DNA of 64,000 nt, taken from assembly GCF_020731415.2 (NCBI RefSeq), contig NZ_CP088273.1, forward strand, positions 3,229,001-3,293,000. The letters run 5' to 3'. The stretch comes from Phyllobacterium sp. T1293. Lineage in GTDB: Bacteria > Pseudomonadota > Alphaproteobacteria > Rhizobiales > Rhizobiaceae. Under the pieces are notes generated by a model. The model saw nothing but the letters and a program-made list of their open reading frames with translations. It was not told where the DNA came from and ran no database searches. This document shows, piece after piece, positions 35,082 through 44,018 of the stretch. Position 1 is the first letter of the stretch, and each line of letters begins with the position of its first letter. The translations under genes were made by a program, and so were the position numbers.

Positions 35082-36043
35082 GCCCATGGGCCTTTGCGCG
35101 AGGAACCGTCGCGGCCCCACGGGTTCGGTGCATCGTCGTCTGACTCTTCATTTGCCGGAGCAGCAGGTGTTGCCATCGGCTGCTTATCAGCTGGGCGCTG
35201 GCGAAATTCGTCAACCATGGCCTCCAAGGCCGCAATACGGTTTTCCGTGCTCGGGTGGGTCGAGAACAAATTATCAGCTCCTTGGCCGCTCAGTGGATTG
35301 ATGATGAAAAGCGACGCGGAGGCCGGGTTGCGCTCGGCTTCTTCATTGACGATCTGCTTTGCGCCGCGGGCAATCTTGTTCAGCGCCGATGCGAGCCACA
35401 GCGGATTGCCGCAAATCTCGGCACCGCGCCGGTCAGCGGAATATTCGCGTGTCCGGCTGATGGCCATCTGCACGATCATGGCGGCAAAGGGTGCAACGAT
35501 CATGGCAACGAGCGTGCCAATCATGCCAAGAGGATTATTGTTGCGGTTGCCGCCAAAGAACATGGCAAAATTGCCAAGCATGGAGATCGCACCGGCAAGC
35601 GTGGCGGTGACAGTCATCGTCAGCGTATCGCGGTGTTCGACGTGAGCAAGCTCATGCGCCATGACAGCCGCGACTTCGTTGGGCGAAAGGCGATGCAGCA
35701 GGCCAGTCGATGCTGCAACAGCCGCGTTCTGCGGATTGCGCCCGGTGGCAAAAGCGTTTGGCTGGTCATTTTCGATAAGATAGACGCGCGGCATAGGCAG
35801 GCCGGCGCGTGCTGCAAGATCACGAACAATACCGTAATATTCAGGCGCATTGTTCTGGTCCACCTCGACGGCATTGTACATCCGCAGGACCATCTTGTCG
35901 GAATTCCAATAGCTGAACAGATTCATGCCTGTTGCAACGACGAGGGCAATCATCATGCCTCCCGTGCCGCCAATGAGAAAGCCAACGCCCATAAACAAGG
36001 CGGTCATGAAGGCGAGCAGCATTCCAGTGCGCATGACATTCAT
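35078..36043 (-). CDS. htpX: M48 family membrane metalloprotease HtpX
   Basis: 321 residues: two N-terminal membrane helices (about 5-25 and 28-45), the zinc-protease motif HELAH at 130-134, a further hydrophobic pair (about 145-200), and [15 protein letters not shown], whose glutamate is the third zinc ligand. It degrades damaged inner-membrane proteins together with FtsH. The C-terminal ~35 residues are Pro/Asp-rich and variable. It is first in the htpX-rsmB pair. Confidence 0.96.
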   Translation of the reverse strand: MNVMRTGMLLAFMTALFMGVGFLIGGTGGMMIALVVATGMNLFSYWNSDKMVLRMYNAVEVDQNNAPEYYGIVRDLAARAGLPMPRVYLIENDQPNAFATGRNPQNAAVAASTGLLHRLSPNEVAAVMAHELAHVEHRDTLTMTVTATLAGAISMLGNFAMFFGGNRNNNPLGMIGTLVAMIVAPFAAMIVQMAISRTREYSADRRGAEICGNPLWLASALNKIARGAKQIVNEEAERNPASASLFIINPLSGQGADNLFSTHPSTENRIAALEAMVDEFRQRPADKQPMATPAAPANEESDDDAPNPWGRDGSSRKGPWA

Positions 36044-36158
36044 GGTTTCAATCTCCGCATTGTGAACATATCAGCTATCAAGATCATTCCTTTTGTTAGA
36101 CATCTTCCGGTATATGATGGTGTTTCCTACAGCAAGCTTCAATGATGGACAGACCAGA

Positions 36159-36392
36159 ATGACCAGTAACCAGACATCAGCGACGCCGCAGGCCGACAAT
36201 ACTGACGAAACGTCGCGCAAGCCTTTTGATCAATTGCCACCTGCTGCCCAGCGCGCATTGCTGGAAGCCGAAGCGCGGCACAAGGCTGATCAGGAACAAG
36301 CCAGCCAGCCCCGGGAAATTGGTGGACGCGGGGGCAAGGACCCAGCCCGTTTCGGCGATTGGGAAATCAAGGGACGGACCATCGATTTTTGA
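36159..36392 (+). CDS. DUF1674 / SDHAF4-like succinate dehydrogenase assembly factor
   Basis: 77 residues. The C-terminal motif GGRGGKDPARFGDWEIKGR is the DUF1674/SDHAF4 signature, with the rest low-complexity and probably disordered. The mitochondrial homologue binds flavinated SdhA before it joins SdhB. The bacterial role is inferred from this homology. No sdh genes are near. Start at ATG 36159 gives the family length; the 22 residues before it are not conserved. Divergent from htpX. Confidence 0.85.
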   Translation: MTSNQTSATPQADNTDETSRKPFDQLPPAAQRALLEAEARHKADQEQASQPREIGGRGGKDPARFGDWEIKGRTIDF

Positions 36393-36411
36393 TTTGATGG
36401 CACTTATTTGC

Positions 36412-37812
36412 TTAATGCCTGATGATCTCAATGCCCAGTTTTTCCCGGCGCAGCCAGCGGCTCATCAGCAATAGAGCGGCGGCGGCCAAGCCGGAAAGCA
36501 GGCCGAGCCAGATCCCCGCACCTTCCATTTTCAGCCAGAAGCCGAAAGCGACCGACAGCGGCAGACCGATGCCCCAATAGGCAATCGCTGCATAGATCAT
36601 CGGTATGGTTGTATCGTGCAGGCCGCGCAACATGCCGCTGGCAACAGCCTGCGCTCCGTCAAAAATCTGGAAAAGCGCAGCAAAGGCCAGAAAGGTCACG
36701 GCAAGCGAAATAACAGGCGCATTGGCTGGATCATTGATATCAATGAATGCACGGATCAGTTGCAGCGGTACGATGAGCATGAGCAATGCCGTGAGCACCA
36801 TAAAGCCGGTACCTGCTGCAAATGCCACCCATCCCGCGCGTTTGATGCCTTCCTTATCCTGCGCACCATAGGCGCGGCCGATGCGGACCGTTGCTGCCTG
36901 ACCGAATCCCAATGGCACCATGAAGGCTATCGAGGCGATCTGAATGGCGATGGCATGGGCAGCCAGTGAATCAGGTCCGATCAGGCCCATCAGGAAGGCG
37001 GCGGCATTGAAAATGGTCACCTCAAAGCCCATGATCGCGGCGATAGGCAAGCCAAGACGCAGCAGTTCGCCATAGCGGGCCCAGTCTGCACGCCAGAAAC
37101 GGCCAAACAGGCGGTAGCGGCGGAACTGCCGGTCGCGCGACACGACAATGACGAGACCGATAAACATCAGGGCGGAGGACAGCGTTGTAGCAATGCCCGA
37201 ACCGACAATGCCGAGCTTCGGGAAGCCGAGATTGCCAAAAATCAGGCACCAGTTGGCGAAGGCGTTGAACAGAACCGCAAGAATGGCAATGACCAGCGCC
37301 CACCCCGGACGCTGCAGAGCGGCGATAAACGAGCGAACCACGATATAGCAATAGAATGGCAGTGCCGCCCATTGCAGTGCCCGTACATAGGCACCCGCTT
37401 CGGCCGCAAGCGCCGCGTCCTGTCCCATGGCAGTCAGAATAGTCTGGGTGTTCCAGAGCATGAACCAGATGGGAATGGAGATCGTGACGGCAATCCACAG
37501 ACCCTGACGCACGGTTCTACGGATTTCGCGAACGGTGTATTTATTGCGGCCAAGCTCACGCGACATCATAGGGGATGTCGCGAGCATGAGACCCAGACCG
37601 AAGATCATCGGAACATAATAAAGATTGGTGCCCAGCGCTCCAGCGGCAAGCGTGTGCGGGCCCACCCAGCCCATCATCATGACATCCGTTGCCGTCATGG
37701 CTGTTTGGGCCAGATTGGTCAGAATCATTGGCCAGCCCAAGGCCAGCATCGCAATAATTTCTTCACGCCATGCACGCTTCGGTGCTGCGTTTGGGGTCGA
37801 TAGGGCGGACAT
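36412..37812 (-). CDS. MATE family efflux transporter
   Basis: 466 residues with about 12 hydrophobic helices in two pseudo-repeats. LGWPMILTNLAQTAMTATDVMMMGWVG is the typical first-helix region of DinF/NorM-type MATE proteins, and the second half opens with LRLGLPIAAIMGFEVTIFNAAAFLMG. It should export cationic compounds by H+ or Na+ antiport; substrate unknown. ATG 37812 has GGAAAGACT upstream, while the longer frame start is not conserved. Convergent with the SDHAF4-like gene. Confidence 0.93.
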   Translation of the reverse strand: MSALSTPNAAPKRAWREEIIAMLALGWPMILTNLAQTAMTATDVMMMGWVGPHTLAAGALGTNLYYVPMIFGLGLMLATSPMMSRELGRNKYTVREIRRTVRQGLWIAVTISIPIWFMLWNTQTILTAMGQDAALAAEAGAYVRALQWAALPFYCYIVVRSFIAALQRPGWALVIAILAVLFNAFANWCLIFGNLGFPKLGIVGSGIATTLSSALMFIGLVIVVSRDRQFRRYRLFGRFWRADWARYGELLRLGLPIAAIMGFEVTIFNAAAFLMGLIGPDSLAAHAIAIQIASIAFMVPLGFGQAATVRIGRAYGAQDKEGIKRAGWVAFAAGTGFMVLTALLMLIVPLQLIRAFIDINDPANAPVISLAVTFLAFAALFQIFDGAQAVASGMLRGLHDTTIPMIYAAIAYWGIGLPLSVAFGFWLKMEGAGIWLGLLSGLAAAALLLMSRWLRREKLGIEIIRH

Positions 37813-38003
37813 TATGAGTCTTTCCGAGGGAATTGCCTTTGAGAAAGGCAAAGTGCACCATTTTCAGGCAGGAATCTTGGTATCACCAATTTTGGAAAGA
37901 GAAAAGTATTCGCAGATACAATCTGTCGTTGGTTTCGCTTCGATCTTCCGTTGACTACAATTATCGCATATGGACATTTCGTAATTTAAAAAATACAGTT
38001 TTA

Positions 38004-38318
38004 ACGCGGATCAAGCAGACTGATACCTATCGGATATGGGAACGAAAACTTAGGGACGATAGTGCGAAGGCAGCGATTGCTGCCCGCTTGTTTCGCTTGG
38101 CCAATGGTTTGATCGGTGACGTTTCATCGGTTGGCGAGGGCGTCCACGAATTGCGGGTTCATTATGGTCCCGGTTACCGGATTTATTTCAAACAATGCAG
38201 CACGGAGCTTGTGATTTTATTGTGCGGTGGAAACAAGCGTACGCAGCAGCGGGACATAGGCAAAGCGAAACTGCTGGCTGCGGAATGGAAAAATGACAAT
38301 GGCAACGAAGCTATATGA
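38004..38318 (+). CDS. HigB/RelE-like toxin of the COG3657 type, start codon unclear
   Basis: About 104 residues matching the 'addiction module killer' family: TDTYRIWERKLRDDSAKAAIAARLFRLANG, VGEGVHELRVHYGPGYRIYFKQ and VILLCGGNKRTQQRDIGKAK. It should be a ribosome-dependent or free mRNA interferase. The expected start is missing: no in-frame ATG, GTG or TTG lies near residue 1 of the family. The codon where ATG is expected is ACG at 38004. The nearest in-frame TTG is 37929, inside the likely promoter. Either ACG is used, or the gene has lost its start. It overlaps the antitoxin by 26 bases. Confidence 0.7.
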   Translation, partial: TRIKQTDTYRIWERKLRDDSAKAAIAARLFRLANGLIGDVSSVGEGVHELRVHYGPGYRIYFKQCSTELVILLCGGNKRTQQRDIGKAKLLAAEWKNDNGNEAI

Positions 38319-38586
38319 CTACGATCCTGCTGATGCTTTGAAATCGGATGACGCAATCGAGGTGTTTCTGGCTGATGCATTCGAAACGGGTGATGCCGGT
38401 TATATTGCCAAGGCTTTGGGTCTTGTCGCTCGCGCGAAAGGCATGACCAAAATTGCGCGGCAAACGGGTTTGGCGCGTGAGCAACTCTATCGTTCGTTAA
38501 GTGAAAACGGAAACCCGACGCTTGAAACAACAATAGCGGTTATGAAGGCAGTGGGATTTCAGATCACCGGAAAACGCGCTGCATAA
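38293..38586 (+). CDS. HigA-like antitoxin (COG3636 type)
   Basis: 97 residues. TKLYDYDPADALKSDDAIEVFLADAFETGD followed by an HTH_XRE-like domain (YIAKALGLVARAKGMTKIARQTGLAREQLYRSLS) is the partner family of COG3657 toxins. It should bind the toxin and repress the operon. Start at ATG 38293 or 38299. Its reading frame is complete, in contrast to the toxin's unclear start. Confidence 0.88.
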   Translation: MTMATKLYDYDPADALKSDDAIEVFLADAFETGDAGYIAKALGLVARAKGMTKIARQTGLAREQLYRSLSENGNPTLETTIAVMKAVGFQITGKRAA

Positions 38587-38593
38587 ACGGAAA

Positions 38594-38615
38594 GGGCCAC
38601 CCCGAAGGGTGGCCC
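38594..38615 (-). terminator. strong hairpin closing the tiny-ORF transcript (also after higA)
   Basis: GGGCCACCC (38594-38602) and GGGTGGCCC (38607-38615) form a perfect 9-bp stem with a 4-base loop. On the minus strand it is followed by TTTCC; on the plus strand it lies right after the higA stop but without a T-run. It could serve both. Confidence 0.55.
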
Positions 38616-38680
38616 CGCAATTCCGTCTGGCACAAAGCTGTCGTTTGGCCTTCTTACCCGGCGCTAGCCAGGGCGCTTAT

Positions 38681-38749
38681 TCAACGGAGAGATGATCCCC
38701 GATGGAAAGCATCAGACGCCTTGTGGCAGGTTGCGAAATCACGAGACAT
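38681..38749 (-). CDS. 22-aa leader-like ORF with perfect extended Shine-Dalgarno
   Basis: ATG to TGA encodes MSRDFATCHKASDAFHRGSS followed by LR. The ribosome-binding site (complement of 38752-38764) matches 13 bases of the anti-Shine-Dalgarno end of 16S rRNA without a break, ideally spaced (seven bases) from the ATG. TTGAAA and CATTCT at suitable spacing upstream could be the promoter. About 65 bases past the stop the GC-rich hairpin ends the transcript. Nothing else is encoded downstream on this strand, so it would be a stand-alone ~170-nt RNA. I do not recognise the peptide. Confidence 0.45.
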   Translation of the reverse strand: MSRDFATCHKASDAFHRGSSLR

Positions 38750-38896
38750 CAGATCACCTCCTTTTCATTCGTTGAACACAGATTGAGAATGGGGTGTGTT
38801 GCGGGAAGTTTCAAGAGAAAATTTTCAGCCGGCATTTTTGACAGCCCGTGAAAGTGCGTTGCCAGCGTGGAGCGAAGCGCATAGTTTCTGCCAAAT

Positions 38897-38918
38897 CTCC
38901 GACACCGGTGTTTCGGAG
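38897..38918 (+). promoter_or_regulatory. hairpin in the cfa leader
   Basis: CTCCGA and TCGGAG flank a CACCGGTG palindrome, 22 bases before the cfa ATG. It may influence cfa translation or mRNA stability; no known regulator is indicated. Confidence 0.35.
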
Positions 38919-38940
38919 CATGATTATCTGGAGTTATTGA

Positions 38941-40206
38941 ATGGCGGCACAAGAGAGCGCGGCGCGGATCATCCGCACAGTGATAAACATGATGGAGCCG
39001 CAATTTGCCGTCGAATTATGGAATGGCGAACGTATTGGTGAAACGGATGGCCCGGTGCTTGCCATCAATGATCCGATGGCGGTGCGCCGTCTGGCGCTGA
39101 AACCCAATATCGGCTCGATTGTCGAACTCTGGATCTCGGGCCAGATCGATGTGAAGAACGGCACTTTGTTCGATCTTGTCGAACGTGGTCCCAAAGGCAA
39201 ATTCAAACAGAAGCTGAAAACCCTGCCGAAATGGCAATTGCTGAAAGATGTCCCCGCATTGCTGCTGGGTGGTCGCGGGGTGGATGCCTCGGGTCTCGAC
39301 GGCAAGAATCCGTTCGTCAGTGGTTCGAACAAGGAAGCAATTACCCATCATTACGATGTGTCGAATGCATTCTATCAGCTCTTCCTTGATGATCGGATGG
39401 TTTATACCTGCGCCTATTTCAAGGACTGGGCCAACAGCATTGATCAGGCGCAAGCCGACAAGCTGGATTTGATCTGCCGCAAATTGCGGTTGCAGCCCGG
39501 AGATCGGCTTCTCGATATTGGCTGTGGCTGGGGTGCGATGCTGATCTACGCTGCCAAGCATTACGGTGTAAGCGGTACAGGCGTGTCATTGTCTGAGGCA
39601 CAAACGGCGCTGGCGCGTGAACGCATCAAGGCGGAAGGTCTTGAAGACAAGATCACCATCCACGTCAAATCCTACGAGCATCTGGAAGGTCAATTCGACA
39701 AGATTTCATCCATCGGCATGTTCGAGGCGGTGGGCATCGCCCATTACGACACCTATTTCTCCAGCGTACACCGTCTGCTGCGGCCGGGTGGCCTTTATCT
39801 GCACCACGCGATCACGCGCCGCATGAAGCGCAACAAGAAGACGTTTGGCCGCAAGAGCGCCGAGCATCTGGCGCTGGTGAAGTATATTTTCCCGGGCGGT
39901 GAGCTTGATCATCTTGGCATGACCGTTGAAAACCTCGAGGGTTACGGTTTCGAGGTTCACGATGTGGAAAACCTGCGCGAGCATTATGGCAGGACCTGCC
40001 GTATCTGGGCTGACCGCCTGCATGCGCGGTTTGATGAGGCGATTGCGGAAGTTGGTGCTCCCAAGGCGAGGCTTTGGCTGCTTTACCTGACGGGCTGCGC
40101 GCTGGCTTTCGAGCGCGGAACCGTTCAGATCAACCAGACCCTTGCATCAAGGCGCAAGCGTGGGATTTCTGCCGTGCCACAGACAAGGGCCGATCTCTAT
40201 CGCTAG
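38941..40206 (+). CDS. cfa: cyclopropane-fatty-acyl-phospholipid synthase
   Basis: 421 residues. The SAM-binding motif LLDIGCGWGAML is at about residues 189-200; NAFYQLFLDDRMVYTCAYF precedes it and YIFPGGELDHLGMTVENLEGYGFEVHDVENLREHY follows, matching Cfa. It adds a methylene from SAM across the double bond of unsaturated acyl chains in membrane phospholipids. The start is GGAG-preceded ATG 38941. The preceding spacer carries a hairpin. A repeat lies directly downstream. Confidence 0.95.
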   Translation: MAAQESAARIIRTVINMMEPQFAVELWNGERIGETDGPVLAINDPMAVRRLALKPNIGSIVELWISGQIDVKNGTLFDLVERGPKGKFKQKLKTLPKWQLLKDVPALLLGGRGVDASGLDGKNPFVSGSNKEAITHHYDVSNAFYQLFLDDRMVYTCAYFKDWANSIDQAQADKLDLICRKLRLQPGDRLLDIGCGWGAMLIYAAKHYGVSGTGVSLSEAQTALARERIKAEGLEDKITIHVKSYEHLEGQFDKISSIGMFEAVGIAHYDTYFSSVHRLLRPGGLYLHHAITRRMKRNKKTFGRKSAEHLALVKYIFPGGELDHLGMTVENLEGYGFEVHDVENLREHYGRTCRIWADRLHARFDEAIAEVGAPKARLWLLYLTGCALAFERGTVQINQTLASRRKRGISAVPQTRADLYR

Positions 40207-40230
40207 AGATCGATTGCAATAGCAGTGTGC

Positions 40231-40414
40231 GCGGTTCGTGGGTTTATTGGGACTGCTGCAGGACCATTTCTGCGCCCTTCGACAGGCTCAGGATGAGGGA
40301 GAGAGGGGACTGCAGGGAGCCGGTTCTGCAACATTTCTAATCTGCAATCTTTGCGATTAGCGTTGCATCACCCCTCTCCCTCATGGTGAGCTTGTCGAAC
40401 CACGAACCACCCAC
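40231..40414. repeat. RIME/REP-like inverted repeat between cfa and acsA
   Basis: Left arm (40231-40308) and right arm (40368-40414, inverted) share GGTTCGTGG, then a TTCGACAGGCTCA / TTCGACAAGCTCA core, then ATGAGGGAGAG and a run of G. The core CTTCGACARGCTCA is a well-known dispersed palindromic element of alphaproteobacteria. It lies in a 225-bp gene-free gap where cfa (plus) and acsA (minus) converge. Confidence 0.75.
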
Positions 40415-40431
40415 ACTGCCTTTCAGCTTAA

Positions 40432-42384
40432 TCAGCCCTTTTTGTTCTGGCGGTTGGCGATCAGATCATCGACAACGGCTGGATCAGCAAGTGTTGAGGT
40501 ATCGCCCAGCGAACCAAAATCATCCTCGGCGATCTTGCGCAGAATGCGGCGCATGATCTTGCCGGAGCGCGTTTTTGGCAGGCCCGGTGCAAACTGGATC
40601 TTATCGGGCGAGGCGATGGGTCCGATTTCCTTGCGCACATGAGCAACGAGTTCCTTGCGCAGCTCGTCCGTGCCTTCAAGACCCGCCATCAGCGTGACAT
40701 AGCAATAAATGCCCTGTCCCTTGAGATCATGCGGATAGCCGACAACGGCTGCTTCTGAAACCGTGTCATGGGAGACGAGGGCCGACTCCACCTCGGCGGT
40801 GCCCATGCGATGCCCCGAAACATTGAGCACGTCGTCAACACGTCCGGTGATCCAGTAATAGCCATCCTTGTCGCGGCGGCAGCCGTCACCGGTAAAATAT
40901 TTGCCCTTATAGGTGGAGAAGTACGCTTCGATGAAGCGCTTATGATCGCCATAGAGCGTGCGCATCTGGCCCGGCCAGGAATCGGTGATGCAGAGATTGC
41001 CATCTGCTGCGCCTTCAAGCACATCGCCCTCATTGTCGACCAGCTGCGGCTGAACGCCAAAGAACGGGCGTGTGGCCGAACCCGGCTTGAGTGCAGTCGC
41101 GCCGGGCAATGGGGTGATGAGAATACCGCCGGTTTCTGTCTGCCACCAGGTATCAACGATGGGCGAGCGTTTCTCACCGACCACCTGATAATACCATTCC
41201 CAGGCTTCCGGATTGATCGGTTCGCCGACCGAACCCAAAATACGCAGGGATTTACGCGAGGTCTTTTTGACCGGCTCATCACCGGCACCCATCAGGGCAC
41301 GAAGTGCAGTTGGGGCGGTGTAGAAGATGTTGACCTTGTGTTTGTCGATGACTTCCCAGAACCGCGAATTGGTCGGGTAGTTGGGAACACCTTCGAACAT
41401 CAGCGTTGTCGCGCCATTGGCGAGCGGGCCGTAGACGATATAGGAATGTCCTGTGACCCAGCCTACATCTGCCGTACACCAGTAAATATCGCCGTCGTGA
41501 TAATCGAAGACATATTGATGGGTCATCGATGCATAGACGAGATAGCCGCCTGTCGTGTGCAGTACGCCCTTCGGCTTGCCGGTGGAACCAGAGGTGTAAA
41601 GGATGAAAAGCGGATCTTCCGCCTTCATTTTTTCCGGTTTGCAATCAGGCTTAACGCTGAGAATTTCCTCATGATACCAGAGGTCGCGACCGGGCGCCCA
41701 GCTGGTCTTGCCGCCGGTGCGCCTGACAACCAGCACGTTTTTCACCATCACATGGTGCTTGGCGGCGATGTCGATGGCCTTGTCGGTATTGTCCTTCAGC
41801 GGGATCGGCTTGCCGCCGCGCATGCCCTCATCGGCGGTGATGACAAAAGTGGATTCGCAATCGACGATGCGGCCTGCAAGAGCATCAGGCGAGAAGCCGC
41901 CGAAAACAACGGAATGAACAGCGCCGATACGCGAGCATGCCAGCATCGCATAGGTCGCTTCGACAATCATCGGCATATAGATCGTAACGCGGTCGCCTTT
42001 CTTCACGCCGTGCTTTTTCAGCACATTGGCGAGGCGGCAGACCTGTTCGTATAGCTCATTATAGGTGACTTTCTTGTCGAGATAGGGATTGTCACCTTCC
42101 CAGATGATAGCGACCTGATCGCCGCGCGTCTTCAGATGGCGGTCGATACAATTGTAGGAGACGTTGGTCTGTCCGTCTTCAAACCATTTGATCGAGACCT
42201 TGCCGTCGAAGGAGGTGTTCTTGACCTTGGTGTAAGGCTTGAACCAGTCAATGCGCTTGCCGTGCTTGCCCCAGAATTTCTCCGGGTCCTTGATGCTCTG
42301 CTTGTACCAGCTGAGATAAGTTTCATTGTCGATAAGCGCGTTTTTCTTCGCGCTTGGCAGCACGGGATAGACCTTCTCGGACAT
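40432..42384 (-). CDS. acsA: acetyl-CoA synthetase
   Basis: 650 residues, the AMP-forming enzyme that activates acetate. The adenylation motif [18 protein letters not shown], the WWQTETGG segment, [20 protein letters not shown] and the C-terminal [13 protein letters not shown] (acetylation-regulated lysine) are all present. An N-terminal ACAS_N region is intact. GGAGG precedes ATG 42384; the codon just before is TTG. It probably supplies acetyl-CoA from acetate. The long plus-strand ORF inside it is a shadow. Confidence 0.98.
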   Translation of the reverse strand: MSEKVYPVLPSAKKNALIDNETYLSWYKQSIKDPEKFWGKHGKRIDWFKPYTKVKNTSFDGKVSIKWFEDGQTNVSYNCIDRHLKTRGDQVAIIWEGDNPYLDKKVTYNELYEQVCRLANVLKKHGVKKGDRVTIYMPMIVEATYAMLACSRIGAVHSVVFGGFSPDALAGRIVDCESTFVITADEGMRGGKPIPLKDNTDKAIDIAAKHHVMVKNVLVVRRTGGKTSWAPGRDLWYHEEILSVKPDCKPEKMKAEDPLFILYTSGSTGKPKGVLHTTGGYLVYASMTHQYVFDYHDGDIYWCTADVGWVTGHSYIVYGPLANGATTLMFEGVPNYPTNSRFWEVIDKHKVNIFYTAPTALRALMGAGDEPVKKTSRKSLRILGSVGEPINPEAWEWYYQVVGEKRSPIVDTWWQTETGGILITPLPGATALKPGSATRPFFGVQPQLVDNEGDVLEGAADGNLCITDSWPGQMRTLYGDHKRFIEAYFSTYKGKYFTGDGCRRDKDGYYWITGRVDDVLNVSGHRMGTAEVESALVSHDTVSEAAVVGYPHDLKGQGIYCYVTLMAGLEGTDELRKELVAHVRKEIGPIASPDKIQFAPGLPKTRSGKIMRRILRKIAEDDFGSLGDTSTLADPAVVDDLIANRQNKKG

Positions 42385-42680
42385 CAATTTCCTCCAAACC
42401 TGAGCTGACGGGCCTCCACCCGGATGCCTCCCGGAGAGAGAGGCGCATGGCGTTCATTATCACCATGCAAATCACTGCGTAAATACAGCAAATGACCTTG
42501 AGGGAATGGCGTTCCGTCGCACACAATAAATGGAGCGCTGTAATATTGCGTTACATTTTGTTATGCGGATTGGTCCATTTTGGACACATTTTGCCTTAGA
42601 CCGTCACTGCCTTGACCCGGGGAGGATAATTTTGGCGCGCCAGGTGGACGTGGAGCGTGCGCCCTATCAAGGACTGATGA

Positions 42681-43223
42681 ATGATTATGTTACCCTTGCG
42701 CAGCGTTGTGTTTCGCGCAAAATCCGCCTCTGTGGCGGTCGCCCTTCTGGGGCTTGGTTCTACCATTCCTGCAACTGCCGGTACCCTGCCTGAACCTGCC
42801 AATCCATGGAAACGCCTTGGCGCGCATCTCTTTGACGAGGAACATGCGCATCTGCTTGGCGATTCCCTGTTCGATAAGATCAACCCGCTGGTTCTCGCGG
42901 CTATGCCGCGTGGCAAATCCTATATCCAATACAAGGCTCCCGCCAATTGTGTGCCGGAGCGGCTGAAGAATGTTCTGAACCGAGTTTCGGCGACCTATGG
43001 TCCGATCACTGTGAATTCGACGGTTCGGTCACGCAATGGAAACCGTAAGGCAGGGGGGCGCGACAAGTCCTATCACCTGAGCTGTCAGGCCGTTGATTTC
43101 CGCGTGCATGGTCATGCCTCGGGCCTGCTGCAGCATCTGTCGGGGAATAAGGAAGTCGGTGGCTTCAAGCGTTATCCCGCAGGCTACTATCACATTGATA
43201 CTGGTCCGCGCCGCAGCTGGTAA
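42681..43223 (+). CDS. M15-like peptidase / D-alanyl-D-alanine carboxypeptidase-family protein
   Basis: 180 residues. A signal peptide (about 1-34, ending ATAGTLPE) is followed by a short domain whose C-terminal half has the Peptidase_M15_3/DUF882-like metal-binding pattern: GGRDKSYHLSCQAVDFR (His...Asp) and YHIDTGPRRSW (His). The family cleaves or binds peptidoglycan stem peptides in the periplasm. An ID of carboxypeptidase is inferred; only the fold and ligands are supported. AAGGA lies a few bases upstream of the ATG. It ends convergently with yggS. Confidence 0.82.
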   Translation: MIMLPLRSVVFRAKSASVAVALLGLGSTIPATAGTLPEPANPWKRLGAHLFDEEHAHLLGDSLFDKINPLVLAAMPRGKSYIQYKAPANCVPERLKNVLNRVSATYGPITVNSTVRSRNGNRKAGGRDKSYHLSCQAVDFRVHGHASGLLQHLSGNKEVGGFKRYPAGYYHIDTGPRRSW

Positions 43224-43233
43224 TCTGTGATTA

Positions 43234-43899
43234 TTAGGTTCGGCTACCAAAAATAGCCGAGCCTACACGCACGGAGGTTGCGCCGAAGCCGACCGCTACC
43301 TCGTAATCGCCCGACATGCCCATGGAGAGCTTTTCGACACCGGCCTCGCGTGCGATCTTTTCCAGAAGGGCAAAGTGCGGGCCCGGATTTTCCTCTGCCG
43401 GTGGGATGCACATCAGGCCATCAATGTTCAAGCCATGCACCTCGCGACAGCGTTTGACAAAAGCAACGGCTTCCTTTGGCTCGATTCCGGCTTTTTGCGG
43501 CTCGGAGCCGGTATTGACCTGCACATAAAGTTTGGGAAACCGGTTCTGTTTTTTCATTTCGCTGGCAAGCGCTACGGCAATTTTTTCCCGATCCACCGTT
43601 TCGATGACATCAAACAGCGCAACCGCGTCTTCACTCTTGTTTGATTGCAGCGGCCCGATGAGATGAAGCTCAATACCCTCATAGTCATTGCGCAAACCCG
43701 GCCATTTTGACTGCGCTTCCTGAACACGGTTTTCGCCGAAAATCCGCTGCCCTGCATCCAGAACGGGGCGAATCTCGTCTGCTTCGAAGGTTTTTGATAC
43801 GGCCACAAGCGTCACCGAGCCTTCCGGACGATTGGCTTCCGCTTCGGCTTTCGCAATGGCTTTGCGAACGGCAAGGAGGTGTTCAACGGCGGTCGACAT
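43234..43899 (-). CDS. yggS: YggS family PLP homeostasis protein
   Basis: 221 residues, a single alpha/beta barrel with VTLVAVSKTF (PLP-binding lysine), IFGENRVQEAQSKW, LHLIGPLQSNK and LSMGMSGDYEVAVGFGATSVRVGSAIFG. YggS/PLPBP binds PLP and keeps vitamin B6 and amino acid pools in balance but has no known enzymatic reaction. ATG 43899 gives the usual start; the longer frame would extend 23 residues into the leuS promoter. It is divergent from leuS. Confidence 0.95.
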   Translation of the reverse strand: MSTAVEHLLAVRKAIAKAEAEANRPEGSVTLVAVSKTFEADEIRPVLDAGQRIFGENRVQEAQSKWPGLRNDYEGIELHLIGPLQSNKSEDAVALFDVIETVDREKIAVALASEMKKQNRFPKLYVQVNTGSEPQKAGIEPKEAVAFVKRCREVHGLNIDGLMCIPPAEENPGPHFALLEKIAREAGVEKLSMGMSGDYEVAVGFGATSVRVGSAIFGSRT

Positions 43900-44018
43900 G
43901 GTAAAGCGTGTCCTTTTTGATGCAGTTTCGGGCAAACCCTCATTGTCAATGGTTGACGGTCTGGTCAATCCATGGTGAAGGTCCGCGCATCACTATCCTT
44001 TGCAAGAGAATCCCGTTC

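Larger units (their letters stand above)
38587..38940. other. interval between higA and cfa holding a tiny ORF and two hairpins
   Basis: 354 bp without a gene of normal size. It contains, on the minus strand, a 22-codon ORF with an extended Shine-Dalgarno and a terminator-like hairpin, and on the plus strand the cfa leader with a 22-base hairpin. All are listed separately. Confidence 0.6.

Noticed and set aside
40768..42054. 428-codon plus-strand open frame inside acsA
   Set aside because: acsA on the minus strand is complete with all adenylation motifs; the plus frame shows nothing recognisable.
42385..42680. Possible gene or riboswitch between acsA and the M15-like peptidase gene
   Set aside because: Only a short GTCCA/TGGAC palindrome and a GATAAT-like box are visible, without consistent promoter spacing or an ORF; nothing could be supported.
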